Assembly: GCA_021018995.1 (NCBI GenBank)
Contig: CM037598.1
Span: 77,084,671-77,148,670, forward strand
Source: Chloranthus sessilifolius
Taxonomy: Eukaryota; Streptophyta; Magnoliopsida; Chloranthales; Chloranthaceae
Direction: 5' to 3'
Length of the DNA stretch: 64,000 bases
Below the pieces are notes generated by a model that saw nothing but the letters and a program-made list of their open reading frames with translations, had not been told where the DNA came from and searched no databases. Positions 43,727 to 54,503 of the stretch are shown here, in pieces. Each line of letters opens with the position of its first letter. Positions within the stretch are counted from its first letter, which is position 1. A program made the translations under genes and the position numbers.

Positions 43727-45373
43727 TGTAGATACCCAAATTTGGCCCAAGGCTTGATCGGAACACATTTCGAGAAAGGTGCACTTTCGAGCTTTTGATG
43801 GCATATATGAAACCTTTAAGAACTACCCTAGAACCCTTAAAGAACCCCTCTAAATCCTTAGGAATCACCCTAGATCCCTTAGGAACCTGCCCCGAACCCA
43901 TAGAAATCAATCCTAACCCTTAGAACCCGTTCTGAACCTAAACCTAACCTTTCCGAGCAATGGATGAGGAGTGGTACACCAGAACCAACTACAACCTTCT
44001 ACTACGATCGAATCTTATACCATTAAAAAGTAGAAGTCGTCAGCTTTCTAACAGTCTAGGAATCGCCCCAATGGAAGTTGTACATCAAAAGATATGGCGG
44101 TCCAAACCCAAAGGATAAAAAGTAATTTCTTGAGGGCCCCCCCCTTTGGATTTGGCACAACTAATAATTGCGCCAGTTATAATTTCCCCTGGCACAACTA
44201 TTAGTCGCGCCAGGCCATTTTCCTAGAATTTAAGCCTGGCGCAACTAATAGTTGCGCCAGTATTAAAGTGGAACCCACCCTTGCAAGGCAACTTCCAGGT
44301 CACTGTTTAGCAATGTTTTACTGTGCATTTGCCTGGCGCAACTATTAGTTGTGCCAGGCATATGAACAGTAACTCTGTCTTTTTGCCCCAAAATTCATGA
44401 TTGGGGTTTGACTTGTTGACCACCTTGACCTTTGGGGTGTGTTTTGATAGTTCTAGTACACCCTTTTGTACCCTATTTGCAACTCATTAAGTGGCTTAAA
44501 GCCTCACCCTATCATCCACCATTGGAGGACCTTCTCACACATTTCAAGGCTCCAAAAACCCTAGGAAACCTTAGATGTTAGATTATATAATTCTTAACCT
44601 TGAATAGCATCTAAACACTCTCCTAATCCACCCATTTCCTATAAATAAAGACCCCCACCCTTTGGTTTAAGGGTTGAGAATTTTGGCCTAAGAGAGAAAG
44701 AGCTTAAAGTGAGAAGATCTTTCTCCCTTTGGCGCACACTTCCCATACAAATTCCAGATTTCAAAAAGCTCCCTTAGACCTTAGCACTTCATGAAAAGCC
44801 TCTAGGGTAGGTGTGTGTGATCCCCTAGCCTTCTTTCTCTACCCCTTAGCTTCAAGCCTTAGGAGTTAGAACTCCATTCCATACCATACAAGCCTTCAAG
44901 AGCTTATCAAAAGCAAGCCACGCTAGTCTCTCCTACGGTGCTATAAGGGCCCGAGGGCTCCGGCTCTCCCCTTTCTTCTCCTATCTCTTTTTGGCTCTTC
45001 TCATCCTCCCATTTGTGTCGTTACGCCGCCAAATTTTTGATAGGAATGGAGGGGCCGCACAAATAGGATTCTAAGCCCTTTTGGACAAGAGGAAATCATT
45101 TTCTTTTCTTTTACTTTATTTTTATTTTGGCCATTAGTAGAGACCGCGTTAAGCGGGTTGACTGGGTGCCTAACACCTTCTCGATCGATAACCAAAGCCC
45201 TTACCCAAGAGCCTTTGGTGTGGACCGGATTCAGAGTCATATTTTTAGCACTTCGGTGCTCATAAAAATGAACTAGGTTTCTCGGGACACCAAAAGCTCT
45301 GGGTGGCGACTCTATATTTTTGTAAGCGAGTGCATTGCTGTAACAGGATCATCACAAATCTCACGGTTGCACA
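43727..45373 (+). repeat. 3' LTR of element D
   Basis: 1,647 bp, colinear with the 5' LTR. Four palindromes lie at 44153-44175, 44190-44212, 44237-44259 and 44334-44356, and the TATA box at 44639-44650. It ends GGTTGCACA, then the duplication TTATC at 45374-45378. Confidence 0.9.
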
Positions 45374-45378
45374 TTATC

Positions 45379-45823
45379 TTTTTTGACGACTGAGCACCGT
45401 AATTCTACTTTTCTGGAGGTTCGTATTCAGGTTTAAAATTGGACAGTGAGGGAGTTGGATGTGGGTTTGGAGGAGAGAGAGGTTCAAGCAGAGGCTGATG
45501 GAGGTTTGACTTTCATGCCATGAACAATTGGACTCGGATTCGGGTGAAATTTGGGTAGGGAGGCGGACTTGGGGGTGTGACCCGAGTGATTGAGGTCGAA
45601 GGGTGTGGCCGAATAGCTAGGGGCCTTGGAGACTCTACTGGATCGACAATGGCAATAGGTGAGGGAAGGCGAGTGATTATAGAAGAAGGATGGAAAGAGG
45701 GTCGTCCGGAAAGGTCTACTGTAGTGATGTGGGACACTGGCCCTTGGTTGTGGTTTGGCATGGGATGATTGTTAACAATTCCTAGATTTTGCGGTGGTTG
45801 GTTGTGAGAATTTCAGAGAGCTT
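45379..45823 (-). pseudogene. Element C gag end / gag-protease junction between D and B
   Basis: This 445-bp island joins 27120 on one side and 54504 on the other once D, B and their duplications are removed. The minus strand has an open stretch 45761-45513 rich in Pro and Ser (PNHNQGPVSHITTVDLSGRP; SPPPYPNFTRIRVQ), fitting the Pro-rich tail of Tat gag. Reading on through 45430-45379 into 27124 keeps a Pro-rich frame (LPPPPHTISPPLIPGPAPPP). This continuity is good evidence for the nesting. Confidence 0.65.
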
Positions 45824-47341
45824 TGATCAATCACAGAATTTACCATTTTATCACCCTTAACTTAGTGATGCTAGGACTTAGTTTGCTACTAACAAGTTAA
45901 CGATGTGCAGATATTAAGGAAAAATAGTAAAAGAGAGCCAAAGTATTAATATTCATCAAAATAAACTCGAAAAGCAGTAAAAAGACGATTGAGCAAAGAG
46001 AAGACGATTCGCCGCTGCTGAAAGTCAAGAAATCGTACTTTACAGTTGTGTGCTAAAGCTGAAGACGAAAAGAAAGTGAAAACTAAGAAATCATAATTTA
46101 CGATTCTTCAAAAGGCAATTCTTCAAAAAGTGAAAAAGGAGTCAAAAGCGATAAAGAAAAGCAATCATTCATTATAGGAAATCGTCTAGTAAGAAAGCTG
46201 TGTGAAAATGAGAAATCGTGATTTACGATTCTCTAAAAAAAGAACAATCATAATTTACGATTGCGTAAAGTTATTCCCATTGCTACATCTGCTACTGCTG
46301 ATGGTTACGTGAGTGAAGATTATTACCGCCATGCACTAAATTAGAAGATCTCTGAAATTAGAAGTTTGGTGAATCACGGATCTAAAAAGATTGATAAAGA
46401 TAAGTTCTTAGGAAATCTCGATTGCTGAAATAAAGGAGAACAATCTAGAAGCACATCTACAGTTAAAAACAAGGAAGAATGAAATTAGGAATTAGAATCA
46501 TATTAGAAATTTTTTAGTAGTTTCTTTTATTAGAATTATAAGTCTTTATAAACTGACTCCTTATGATCTATAAATAAGAGAGCCCGGTGTAGGAATAAGG
46601 GATCGAAGAATTTCAGCATCAATTGACAACTGAGGTTGGATTTTCTTCCGATCAGTAGTATAAAGTAGTTAGAGTAAATTAGATATCAGAGGTTTCTCAA
46701 GAGCAATTGATGACTGCTGTTGGGTACTGAAGATTAGTGTAGGTATCCTAGTTTCTCAGAAGCAATTGATGACTGCGGCTGAGGAGTGAAAGATATAGTT
46801 ACTTTGCTTTTTAGTTTAGATTTTATTTGCTTTTTTACTGCTTTATAAATATCTTCAAGTTTTAATTTGAATTGACAACTCAGGTTGAGATTTGCAAACT
46901 ACTATAACGGTTTTTATTTTTCCATCTTCAATTTTCTAGAATTTGATTGATGCCCAGATTTTAGGAAATTGTTGATTATATTAAATTTGTGTTAAAGAAT
47001 TTTAGTTTTTTATTGATGCCCAAATTCTAGAAGATTATAATATGGTGTAACGGTACTATTTATTTTTATAAATATCCAATGGTTGAAGATTGGGATTGAC
47101 GACCTCAATCTGAAGAAGGAGGATTATGATTTATTTTATGCATCTTAGATTAAGAAACCATTCTTTTATTCATATTTCTCAAGTAGTTTAGAACCTTAAA
47201 AGATAAATATAAACTTTAAAATAGAAATATGTAAATAAGATAACACTTCTTTGTGGGAACGATCCTATACTAGCTCTACAATTTTCATTGTGCGCTTGTA
47301 AAACGTTAAGACTTAATTAGACATACATAGTAACTTGTTCA
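45824..47341 (+). repeat. 5' LTR of element B
   Basis: 1,518 bp, TGATCAATCACAG to TTGTTCA. Palindromic motifs AATCGT-n-ACGATT and variants lie at 46088-46105, 46212-46230 and 46244-46262. The TATA position after them is degraded here (GCGTAAAGTTA), although it is intact in the 3' LTR. The U5 motif TTTGTGGGAACGATCC lies at about 47252. Confidence 0.88.
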
Positions 47342-47347
47342 AGTTTT

Positions 47348-47365
47348 TGGCGCCGTTGCCGGGGA
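47348..47365 (+). other. Primer binding site of B (tRNA-Asp type)
   Basis: TGGCGCCGTTGCCGGGGA begins 6 bp after the LTR end. This is the standard Athila-lineage primer site, complementary to the 3' end of plant tRNA-Asp. Confidence 0.88.
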
Positions 47366-47645
47366 AGTCCTTGTCTTTTTATATTTCTGTTTTAATAAAT
47401 AAATATTTATCTTTCTCTTTTTATATTTCTTTGTATTTTTAACTTTCTTTGATCACTTCTTATGCTTTCGTAGGTTTATTTGGAGCAATAGATCAGAACT
47501 TCAACATTCCTGTTGGCCACAGAGACTAGAGGCTCAGATTTGTTTCTCTCTGCAATCTAAAAAAAATAATAATAATAAAATATTATATATATATATATGC
47601 TCTCAATCCATTGCAAATTAAGGGACCAAAGTTGAACAAATAGCC

Positions 47646-47915
47646 ATGCAAAGGGAGAGAACGGGAGACAACCAAGGTTGTTTCCCAACAGGGACCAATA
47701 TAAGAGGACAATCATGTAAGGGATTTACACCAACTCCTACACCTCACATTCAGGCTATTCAAACTCTACGAAGTGGAAAAATTATTGATATTAAGGTAAA
47801 TATGCCTACACCATTAGTCGCCCCTGAACCCCATATCAAAGAAAAGCGAACCCTAGAAGAAATCCCCTTGCCAGAAAAAAAAAAAAAAGTAGGAAAAGAA
47901 AATATAAAAAAATAA
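47646..47915 (+). pseudogene. gag: Element B gag C-terminal remnant
   Basis: 89 codons with IQAIQTLRSGKIIDIKVNMP and a Lys/Glu-rich end, matching the last part of E gag (IKAITMLRSRK at about 7375). The capsid domain that occupies 211 codons in E is absent; only about 280 bp separate the primer site from this remnant. So B could not make particles itself. Confidence 0.7.
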
Positions 47916-49150
47916 GTAATGAGGAGGGTACACCAAAATCCGTGGCTAAAGTACCTTATGTACCGAAGTTACCTTATCCAATGGCTTTGGTACACCATCT
48001 CCTTCTGATAAAAATCCAAAAAAATTAGAAGAAATTACCGAAATCTTCAAGGAAGTAAAGATTAATTTGCCTCTCTTAGAAGCAATTAAACAAGTCCCCG
48101 CCTACGCAAGATTCCTAAAGGAGATGTGTATGCAGAAAAAAAAAAAAAAAAGGCGAAAAAATATCTCGCAAAAAGTTTTCTTGACAAAGCAAGTAAGATC
48201 AATCTTACAAGCCAAAACCTTGCCTAAACATAAGGATCCTGGAGTGCCTAAAATTCCATGTATTATAGGCAATCATGCTATAAATAAAGCACTTCTTGAT
48301 CTGGGAGCCAGCGTAAATCTGCTACCATATTGCGTCTACAAAAAATTGGGGCTGGGAGATATGAGTCCTACTTCGGTAACTCTTTAGTTAGCAGATAGAT
48401 CAGAAAGAAGGCCAGTAGGAGTCATTGAAGATGTTATGATTGGGGTCGACAAATTTATTTTCCATGTCGACTTCTTATTGCTAGACATGGAACCCAGTTC
48501 GAAATCTCCAACACAAATTCCCGTTATACTCCGTAGACCATTCTTGGCCATGGCCAATACATGCATCAACTGCAAAACTAGAGTAATGGAAGTTTCTTTT
48601 GGAGAAATGTGAATCCAGTTAAATGTTTTCTCGACAGCCAACCAAATGGCTTAAATTTACGATGAGGAATGCTTCAGCATAGATGAAATTGAAGAACTGG
48701 TGGAAGAAGCATTACCTCTAGTATTATCTAAGGATGTGCTTCAAACTGCATGATGGTATACGGACCCAGAAGAATCAAACTACCAACTAAGGGAGGTGAC
48801 TTCTATGCTGAACACTTCTGTCTGTGAACTCCAGTCCCAAAACATGGAAGCCGTGGATAGAACCTTTGCCCACTACCTCCAATGAACCATTGCAACCTTC
48901 CATCGAAAAAGCACCATCCCTAAACTAGAACTACTTCCCAACACCATTAAGTACGATTTTCTTGGGCCAATGAAACTCTCTTAGTGATCATTTCATCTGC
49001 TCTTAACAAGGAGCAAGAGAGCAAGTTGCTGGCCATACTTATAAAATATAAACGTGCAATCGGGTGGACACTTGCTAACCTTAAAGGGCTTGATCCGTCA
49101 ATTTGTATGCATTAAATTCATCTAGAGGACAATGCCAAAACTACACGTGG
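47916..49150 (+). pseudogene. Element B protease and linker (broken)
   Basis: The stretch 48067-48387 reads MPLLEAIKQVPAYARFLKEM, a Lys run, and LLDLGASVNLLPYCVYKKLGLG with the retropepsin active site DLGAS. Beyond a stop at 48385 the frame goes on with GVIEDVMIGVDKFIFHVDF and RRPFLAMANTCINC. A degraded acidic linker reaches LPNTIKYDFLG before RT. The poly-Lys stretch at about 48137-48150 comes from a 16-A run, a possible slippage frameshift site. Confidence 0.75.
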
Positions 49151-50060
49151 AAGTCAATGATGGTTAAATCAAAACATGAAGGAAGTAGTCCAAAAGGAAA
49201 TCGTGAAACTATTAGACGCAGGTATTATTTATCCGACTTCTGACAGTAAGTGGGTGAGTGCCATTCAGGTAGTCCCAAAGAAATCTGGGATTACCGTAAA
49301 AGAAAATGCATCTGGTGAGCTAGTACCATTATGTAAAACCACAGGATAGTGTGTATGCATTGACTACCAGAAGCTTAACTCCATGACACGCAAGGATCAT
49401 TTTCCACTATCCTTCATTGACCAAATTTTGGAAAAACTTGCGGGTCAGGAATATTTTTGTTTTCTAGATGGTTACTCAGGGTATAACCAGGTTTCGGTCT
49501 ATCCGAAAGACCAAGAAAAGACCACCTTCACGTGTCCTTCTGGGGCATTTGCTTATCATTGCATGCCCTTTGGGCTATGCAATGCACCCGCAACCTTCCA
49601 AAGATGCATGATGGCAATCTTTTCTGATATGATAGACAGGTTTCTAGAAGTATTCATGGATGATTTTTCGATATTCGGCCGGACCTTCGATTCCTGTCTT
49701 GATCACCTTGCCCTCATTCTAGAAAGATTTACTAGGAAACGAACTTGGTACTAAGTTGGGAGAAGAGCCATTTTATGGTTCAAGAAGGCATAGTCTTTGG
49801 GCACATTGTCTCCGAAAGAGGAATAGAAGTTGACAGGGCTAAAATTGAAGTAATATCAAATCTGCCACCACCAACTTCGGTACGGCAAATTTGATCTTTC
49901 CTTGGCCATGCCGGCTTCTATCGACGCTTTATTAAAGGTTTCTCAAAAATCTTGAGACCTCTTTGCCATTTATTAGCAAACGATGTACCTTTTAACTTCG
50001 ACGATGCCTACCTTGACGCGTTTAATAAACTTAAAGCCCTTCTCTCATCTGCACAAATCA
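49151..50060 (+). pseudogene. Element B reverse transcriptase (broken)
   Basis: KLLDAGIIYPTSDSKWVS, then after a stop at about 49348 CIDYQKLNSMTRKDHFPLSF, SGYNQVSVYPKDQEKTTF, MPFGLCNAPATFQRC and EVFMDDFSIFG with FMDD as the catalytic motif. The frame is lost near 49735 (TRKRTWY then stop) and resumes in another frame with GIVFGHIVSERGIEVD and FLGHAGFYRRFIKGFSKI. Same blocks and order as E. Confidence 0.82.
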
Positions 50061-50583
50061 TTCAATCACCTAACTACTCCTTACCTTTTGAAGTAATGTG
50101 TGATGCTTCTGATTACACAATAGGTGTCGTCCTATGATAGCGTAAAAACAAGATTCCGCTCGTAATTTATTATACGAGGCGTACCTTGATCGAAGCTCAG
50201 CTTAACTACACTACGACTAAGGAGCTTCTTGTTGTCGTATTCGCATTGGATAAATTTCGACAGTACCTATTGAGATCAAAGATTGCCATTTTCTCTTATC
50301 ATTTTGCACTAAAATACTTTTGCAGGAATTCAATTTCAAAATCAAGGACAAGAAGGGTGTTGAAAATGTGGTAACTGATCACCTGTCTAGAATCGAACTG
50401 CCTGAAACCAGCAGTAGAGAGTCTTTGCGCAATACCTTCCCAGATGAGCAACTTTCTGCCATCCAAGCAACAGTGCCATGGTACGCAAACATCGTAAATT
50501 ATTTGGCAACAGGTAAGATTTCCCCGACCTGGTCCAATCAGGACAGGTACATTTTCTTTTCTAATGTAAAATATTATATTTAG
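50061..50583 (+). pseudogene. Element B RNase H (broken)
   Basis: SLPFEVMCDASDYTIGVVL (stop), then IEAQLNYTTTKELLVVVFAL and KFRQYLLRSKIAIFSYHFAL in one frame. A frame change follows at about 50320 into FNFKIKDKKGVENVVTDHLS, the usual end of RNase H in Athila-like elements. A segment after the LKYF block appears shortened relative to E (the LF-KED region is missing). Confidence 0.72.
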
Positions 50584-51719
50584 GAGGATCGCGACCTATT
50601 CAAAATACGCCTAAACCAAATAATTCAAAAAAATGTGCCTAATAGTGACACCCATAATATTTTATAATTTTGCCACACATATGCTTGTGGGGGCCACTTC
50701 GGAGGCAGGAAAATGTTGCTAAAGTACTGCAATCAGGATTTTATTGGCCATCATTATTTAAGGACGCCCAAAAAAATTTTCAGGCCTGCGATCGTTGCCA
50801 GAAGTCAGGAGCTATGTCCCGAAGGAACATGATGCCCCTCCAACTGATTTTGATCGCAAAGCCCTTTGACGTCTGAGGCATAGACTTCATGGGTCCATTT
50901 CCACTTTCGTTCGGATTCACATATATACTTGTAGCCGTTGACTACGTATCAAAATAGGTAGAAGCAATAGTTACAAGAAAAAATGACCATAAGGTGGTAG
51001 TCTCTTTTATTAGGGAAAATATATTTTCGCGGTTTGAAATCCCACAAACCATTATAAGTGATGGAGGAAGTCATTTTTGCAACAGGCATTTCGAGAGCTT
51101 GCTCAAGAAATACGGTGTCACCCATAAAATCACAACCCCCTACCACCCGCAAACTAGTGGGCAAGTTGGGGTTTTCAATTGGGAAATAAAGAAAATATTG
51201 GAAAGAACTATTCAACCTGACAGAAAAGACTGGTCTCTGAGACTAAATGATATCTTATGGCCTTACAGAACGGCCTATAAAACACCTATTGGCATGTCCC
51301 CTTTCCGACTGGTGTACAGTAAGGCCTGCCATCTACCTATGGAATTAGAGCATAGAGCCCTATGGGCTATCAAACCATTAAATTTTGAACTAGACGCATT
51401 TGGAGAACAAAGAAAGCTTGAGCTTAATGAACTGGAAGAAATTCCCAATGATGCCTATCAAAATGCTCGAATTTACAAGGCCAAAACTAAAGCATTTCAT
51501 GATAAACACATTTTGAGGAAGAGTTTTGAGCCAGGCCAACAAATTTGGTTACACAATTCAAGGTTAAAACTGTTCCTAGGAAAACTACGAAGTCGTTGGG
51601 AGGGACCTTACAATGTGGTCGAAACATTCCCTCACGAGGCTGTCACTATTCAGGATCCCAAGGATAATCGTACATTCAAGGTTAATAGGCAAAGACTTAA
51701 ACCTATGGTATCTTTATAG
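50584..51719 (+). pseudogene. Element B integrase (nearly open, catalytic Glu changed)
   Basis: The zinc finger spans CHTYA..GGHF region to CDRCQ (50660-50800). The core has [19 protein letters not shown] (first Asp, after a stop at 50874), [11 protein letters not shown] (second Asp) and [17 protein letters not shown], where the expected catalytic Glu after SGQV is Gly. The last 241 codons (50994-51719) are open, including the C-terminal [20 protein letters not shown]. It is more intact than the rest of B but should be inactive. Confidence 0.85.
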
Positions 51720-52978
51720 TAGAAAGGGATAGTGACCACTATGTCACTAAAAGACTCGGAGTATGTCTGATATGCTCTTGGGCACTGTCGTGCTACTGAC
51801 TCACCCGTAGAGATTTTATGCAAATTGCTTCCCTAATTTTAGTTGTACAATATTAGGTGACTACATATTTCAATATATGTTCTGAGGGTACGAGATATCA
51901 TAGTGATTATGATTTTTCAGCCATACGTTTTTCATATACAAGAGTGATACTCACGATTGCTGGAAATACGATTTGTTCAGACCTTATACACTTCTATCAG
52001 AAGGGCACGACTTTTGATATCAATGGCGTTGCCTCATTTCACACTGCACAGACACGTCTTCCAACATTAATAAAAGTACCAACCAATTTGCATTCTTCAA
52101 CGCCAACCATAACTCCCATTTATGACAACCCTTCGTATTCCCTATCTCAGATTGCTTATAAATAAGCATTCTTACCATCCGTCACTACATTCAATTCTTT
52201 TTGCTTCTATCTTCATGACCAACTTCCTTGCCATGGCGAGTCCATCAAATTGCTTTAAAATCTCAGAAACTTTTGAACCCTATCTGCCTTTCTTTGAAAT
52301 CTTTTAACCCAAAACCCCATTACAAGCTGGAGAAAAGACCTTTGTGATTTATGATTTGCAAAAGTATGAGTCTAATAGAGATATATGAAATAGATACTAT
52401 GAATAAATGAAAAATTCATATGATCAGAATTGATTATCTATTTCATGAGATTTACCTTCTTAGTTTATTGTCCTTTGAAAAAAGTATCATACATATCATA
52501 ATGAGAGAATAAAAAATTTTGATATTTTTTTGAGTATGCCACTAGTGAGAGTTTGGATGAAAATGTTTTCTAAATCTGCAGTTTAGAAAAATCTATGATG
52601 AATAAACTTTTTCACTAATAAGCACACACTCCACGCAGTATAGAATTGAAATTGCTAAGTTCTGATCAAGGATAATTACAGTGATGGAGAGTAAATGTCA
52701 AGTTTGAAATTTTTTAAAATCATAACAAACATATGATGATTAATTTAATTAGTAATATATTTTGAAAAATCTAAAAATATTTGAGGTTTGTAGGTAACTT
52801 CACTGAAAACCTTCAGGAGACTACAACTCCTCCACTAGGGATCACCTAGGGGTTTAAAGGCTTATTGCATCCGCTAAATGCAATCGTGCTCCCTATGAAA
52901 GTGACATTTAAATTCATAGTTTAGATATTTTATGTTTTCTTGTTTGCTAGGGACTAGCAAAACTTAAGTTTGGGGGTG
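51720..52978 (+). other. Element B 3' noncoding region with env-ORF stub
   Basis: A TATA box TGCTTATAAATAAGC is at 52152-52166. ATGGCGAGTCCA at 52233 opens a 24-codon ORF that stops at 52305. Its place and start resemble those of the env-position ORF in E (ATGGCGTCATC at 12003, TATA-like box 85 bp upstream). The conserved hairpin domain is at 52786-52911 and the polypurine tract AAGTTTGGGGGTG at 52966-52978. Nothing else is supported. Confidence 0.6.
52786..52911 (+). other. Conserved 3' hairpin domain, copy in element B
   Basis: Same segment as in A and E. The third stem is one full Watson-Crick pair longer here (ATTGCAT...ATGCAAT, where A and E have G opposite T). The second stem CTAGG-GATCA-CCTAG is perfect. 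It ends about 55 bp before the polypurine tract. Confidence 0.65.
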
Positions 52979-54498
52979 TAATCAGTCACAGAATTGACTA
53001 TTTTATCACCCTTAACTTAGTGATGCTAGGACTTAGTTTGCTACTAACAAGTTAACGATGTGCATATATTAAGGAAAAATAGTAAAAGAGAGCTAAAGTG
53101 TTAATATTCATCAAAATGAACTCGAAAAGTAGTAAAAAGATGATTGAGCAAAGAGAAGACAATTCGCTGCTGCTGGAAATCAAGAAATCGTACTTTACGA
53201 TTGTACGCTAAAACTGAATACAGAATGAAAGTGTAAACTAAGAAATTATAATTTACGATTCTTCAAAAGGCTATTCTTCAGAACGCGACAAAGGAGTAAA
53301 AAGTGATAAAAGAAAAGCAGTCGTTCAATATAGGAAATTGTCTAGTAAGAAAGCTGTGTGAAAATGAGAAATCGTGATTTACGATTCTCTAGAAAAAGAA
53401 GAACAATCATAATTTACGATTATATAAAGCTTTTCTCGCTGCTACATCTGCGGCTGCTGATGATCACGTGAGTGAAGATTATCATCGCCATGCACTGAAT
53501 TAGAGGATCTCTGAAATTAGAAGTTTGGTGAATCACGGATCTGAGAAGATTGATGAAGATAAGCTCTTAAGAAATCTCGGTTGCTAAAATAAAGGAGAAC
53601 AATCCAGAAGCACATCTACAATTGAAAGCAAAGAAGAATAAAATTAAAAATTAGAATCATATAAGAAATCTTTTGGTAGTTTCTTTTATTAGAATTAGAA
53701 GTCTTTGTAAACTGACTCCTTATGATCTATAAATAAGAGAGCCCAGTGCAGGAATAAGGGATCGAAGAATTTCAGCATCAATTGACAACTGAGGTCGGAT
53801 TTTCTTCTGATCAATAGTGTAAAATAGTTAGAGTAGATTAGATATCAGAGGTTTCTCAAGAGTAATTGACGACTGCTATTGGGTATTGAAGATTAGTGTA
53901 GATATCCTAGTTTCTCAGAAGCAATTAAAGACTGCGGTTGAGGGGTGAAAGATATATTTACTTTGCTTTCTAGTTAGATTTTATTTGCTTTATTTACTAC
54001 TTTGTAAAAATCTTCAAGTTTTAATTTGAATTGACAACTCAGGTTGAGATTTTTATATTAGTGTAATGATTTTTACTTTTCATCTTCAATTTTCTAGAAT
54101 TTGATTGACGCCCAAATTTTAGGAAATTGTTGATTAGATTAAATCTGTGTTAAGAAATTTTAGTTTTGATTGATGCCCATATTTTAGAAAACTACAATAC
54201 GGTGTAATAGTACTGTTTATTTTTATAAATATCCGATGGCTGAAGGTTGGGATTGACGACCTTAATCTGAAGAAGAAGGATTAGGATTTATTTTATGCAT
54301 CTTAGATTAAGAAACTATTCTTTTATTCATATTTCTCAAGTAGTTTAGAACCTTAAAAGATAAATATAAACTTTAAAATAAAAATATATAAATAAGATAA
54401 CACTTTTTCGTGGGAACGATCCTATACTAGCTCTACAATTTTCATTGTGCGCCTGCAATAGGTTAAGACTTAATTAGACATACATAGTAAGCCGGTCA
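52979..54498 (+). repeat. 3' LTR of element B
   Basis: 1,520 bp, starting TAATCAGTCACAG (TG changed to TA at the terminus) and ending GCCGGTCA, then AGCTT. Palindromic motifs lie at about 53243-53261, 53366-53384 and 53404-53421; TTATATAAAGC follows at 53420-53430 as TATA box. Colinear with the 5' LTR and A's LTR. Confidence 0.9.
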
Positions 54499-54503
54499 AG
54501 CTT

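Larger units (their letters stand above)
27125..45373 (+). mobile_element. Element D: 18.2-kb Tat-like retrotransposon without RT or integrase
   Basis: LTRs 27125-28767 and 43727-45373 start TGTAGA[CT]ACCC and end TTGCA[TC]A. The perfect duplication TTATC flanks D (27120-27124, 45374-45378). The primer site follows the 5' LTR by 2 bp. Sense content: leader with repeats, gag (30241-33354) and a protease remnant (to about 34250). I cannot find RT, RNase H or integrase. Antisense content: a spliced PMD gene (about 41670-39035) and an Ogre-extra-ORF-like gene (38345-37015). LTRs differ at roughly 9% of sites over 385 bp (counted by eye). D is non-autonomous and would need proteins from a relative such as G or C. 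Confidence 0.88.
45824..54498 (+). mobile_element. Element B: Athila-like retrotransposon, gag-deleted, complete ends
   Basis: 8.7 kb with LTRs 45824-47341 and 52979-54498 and the perfect duplication AGCTT (45819-45823, 54499-54503). The primer site is a perfect tRNA-Asp-type match. Internal order: short gag remnant, protease, RT, RNase H, integrase, then a stub of the env-position ORF. The internal region is only 5.6 kb against 10.4 kb in E; the missing parts are the gag capsid domain and the env-position and extra ORFs. LTRs are roughly 90% alike by eye. Same family as A. It interrupts gag of C. Confidence 0.9.

Noticed and set aside
51857..52165. 102-codon ORF after B integrase as an accessory gene
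   Set aside because: No homologous ORF in E, no domain, and its end overlaps the internal TATA box.
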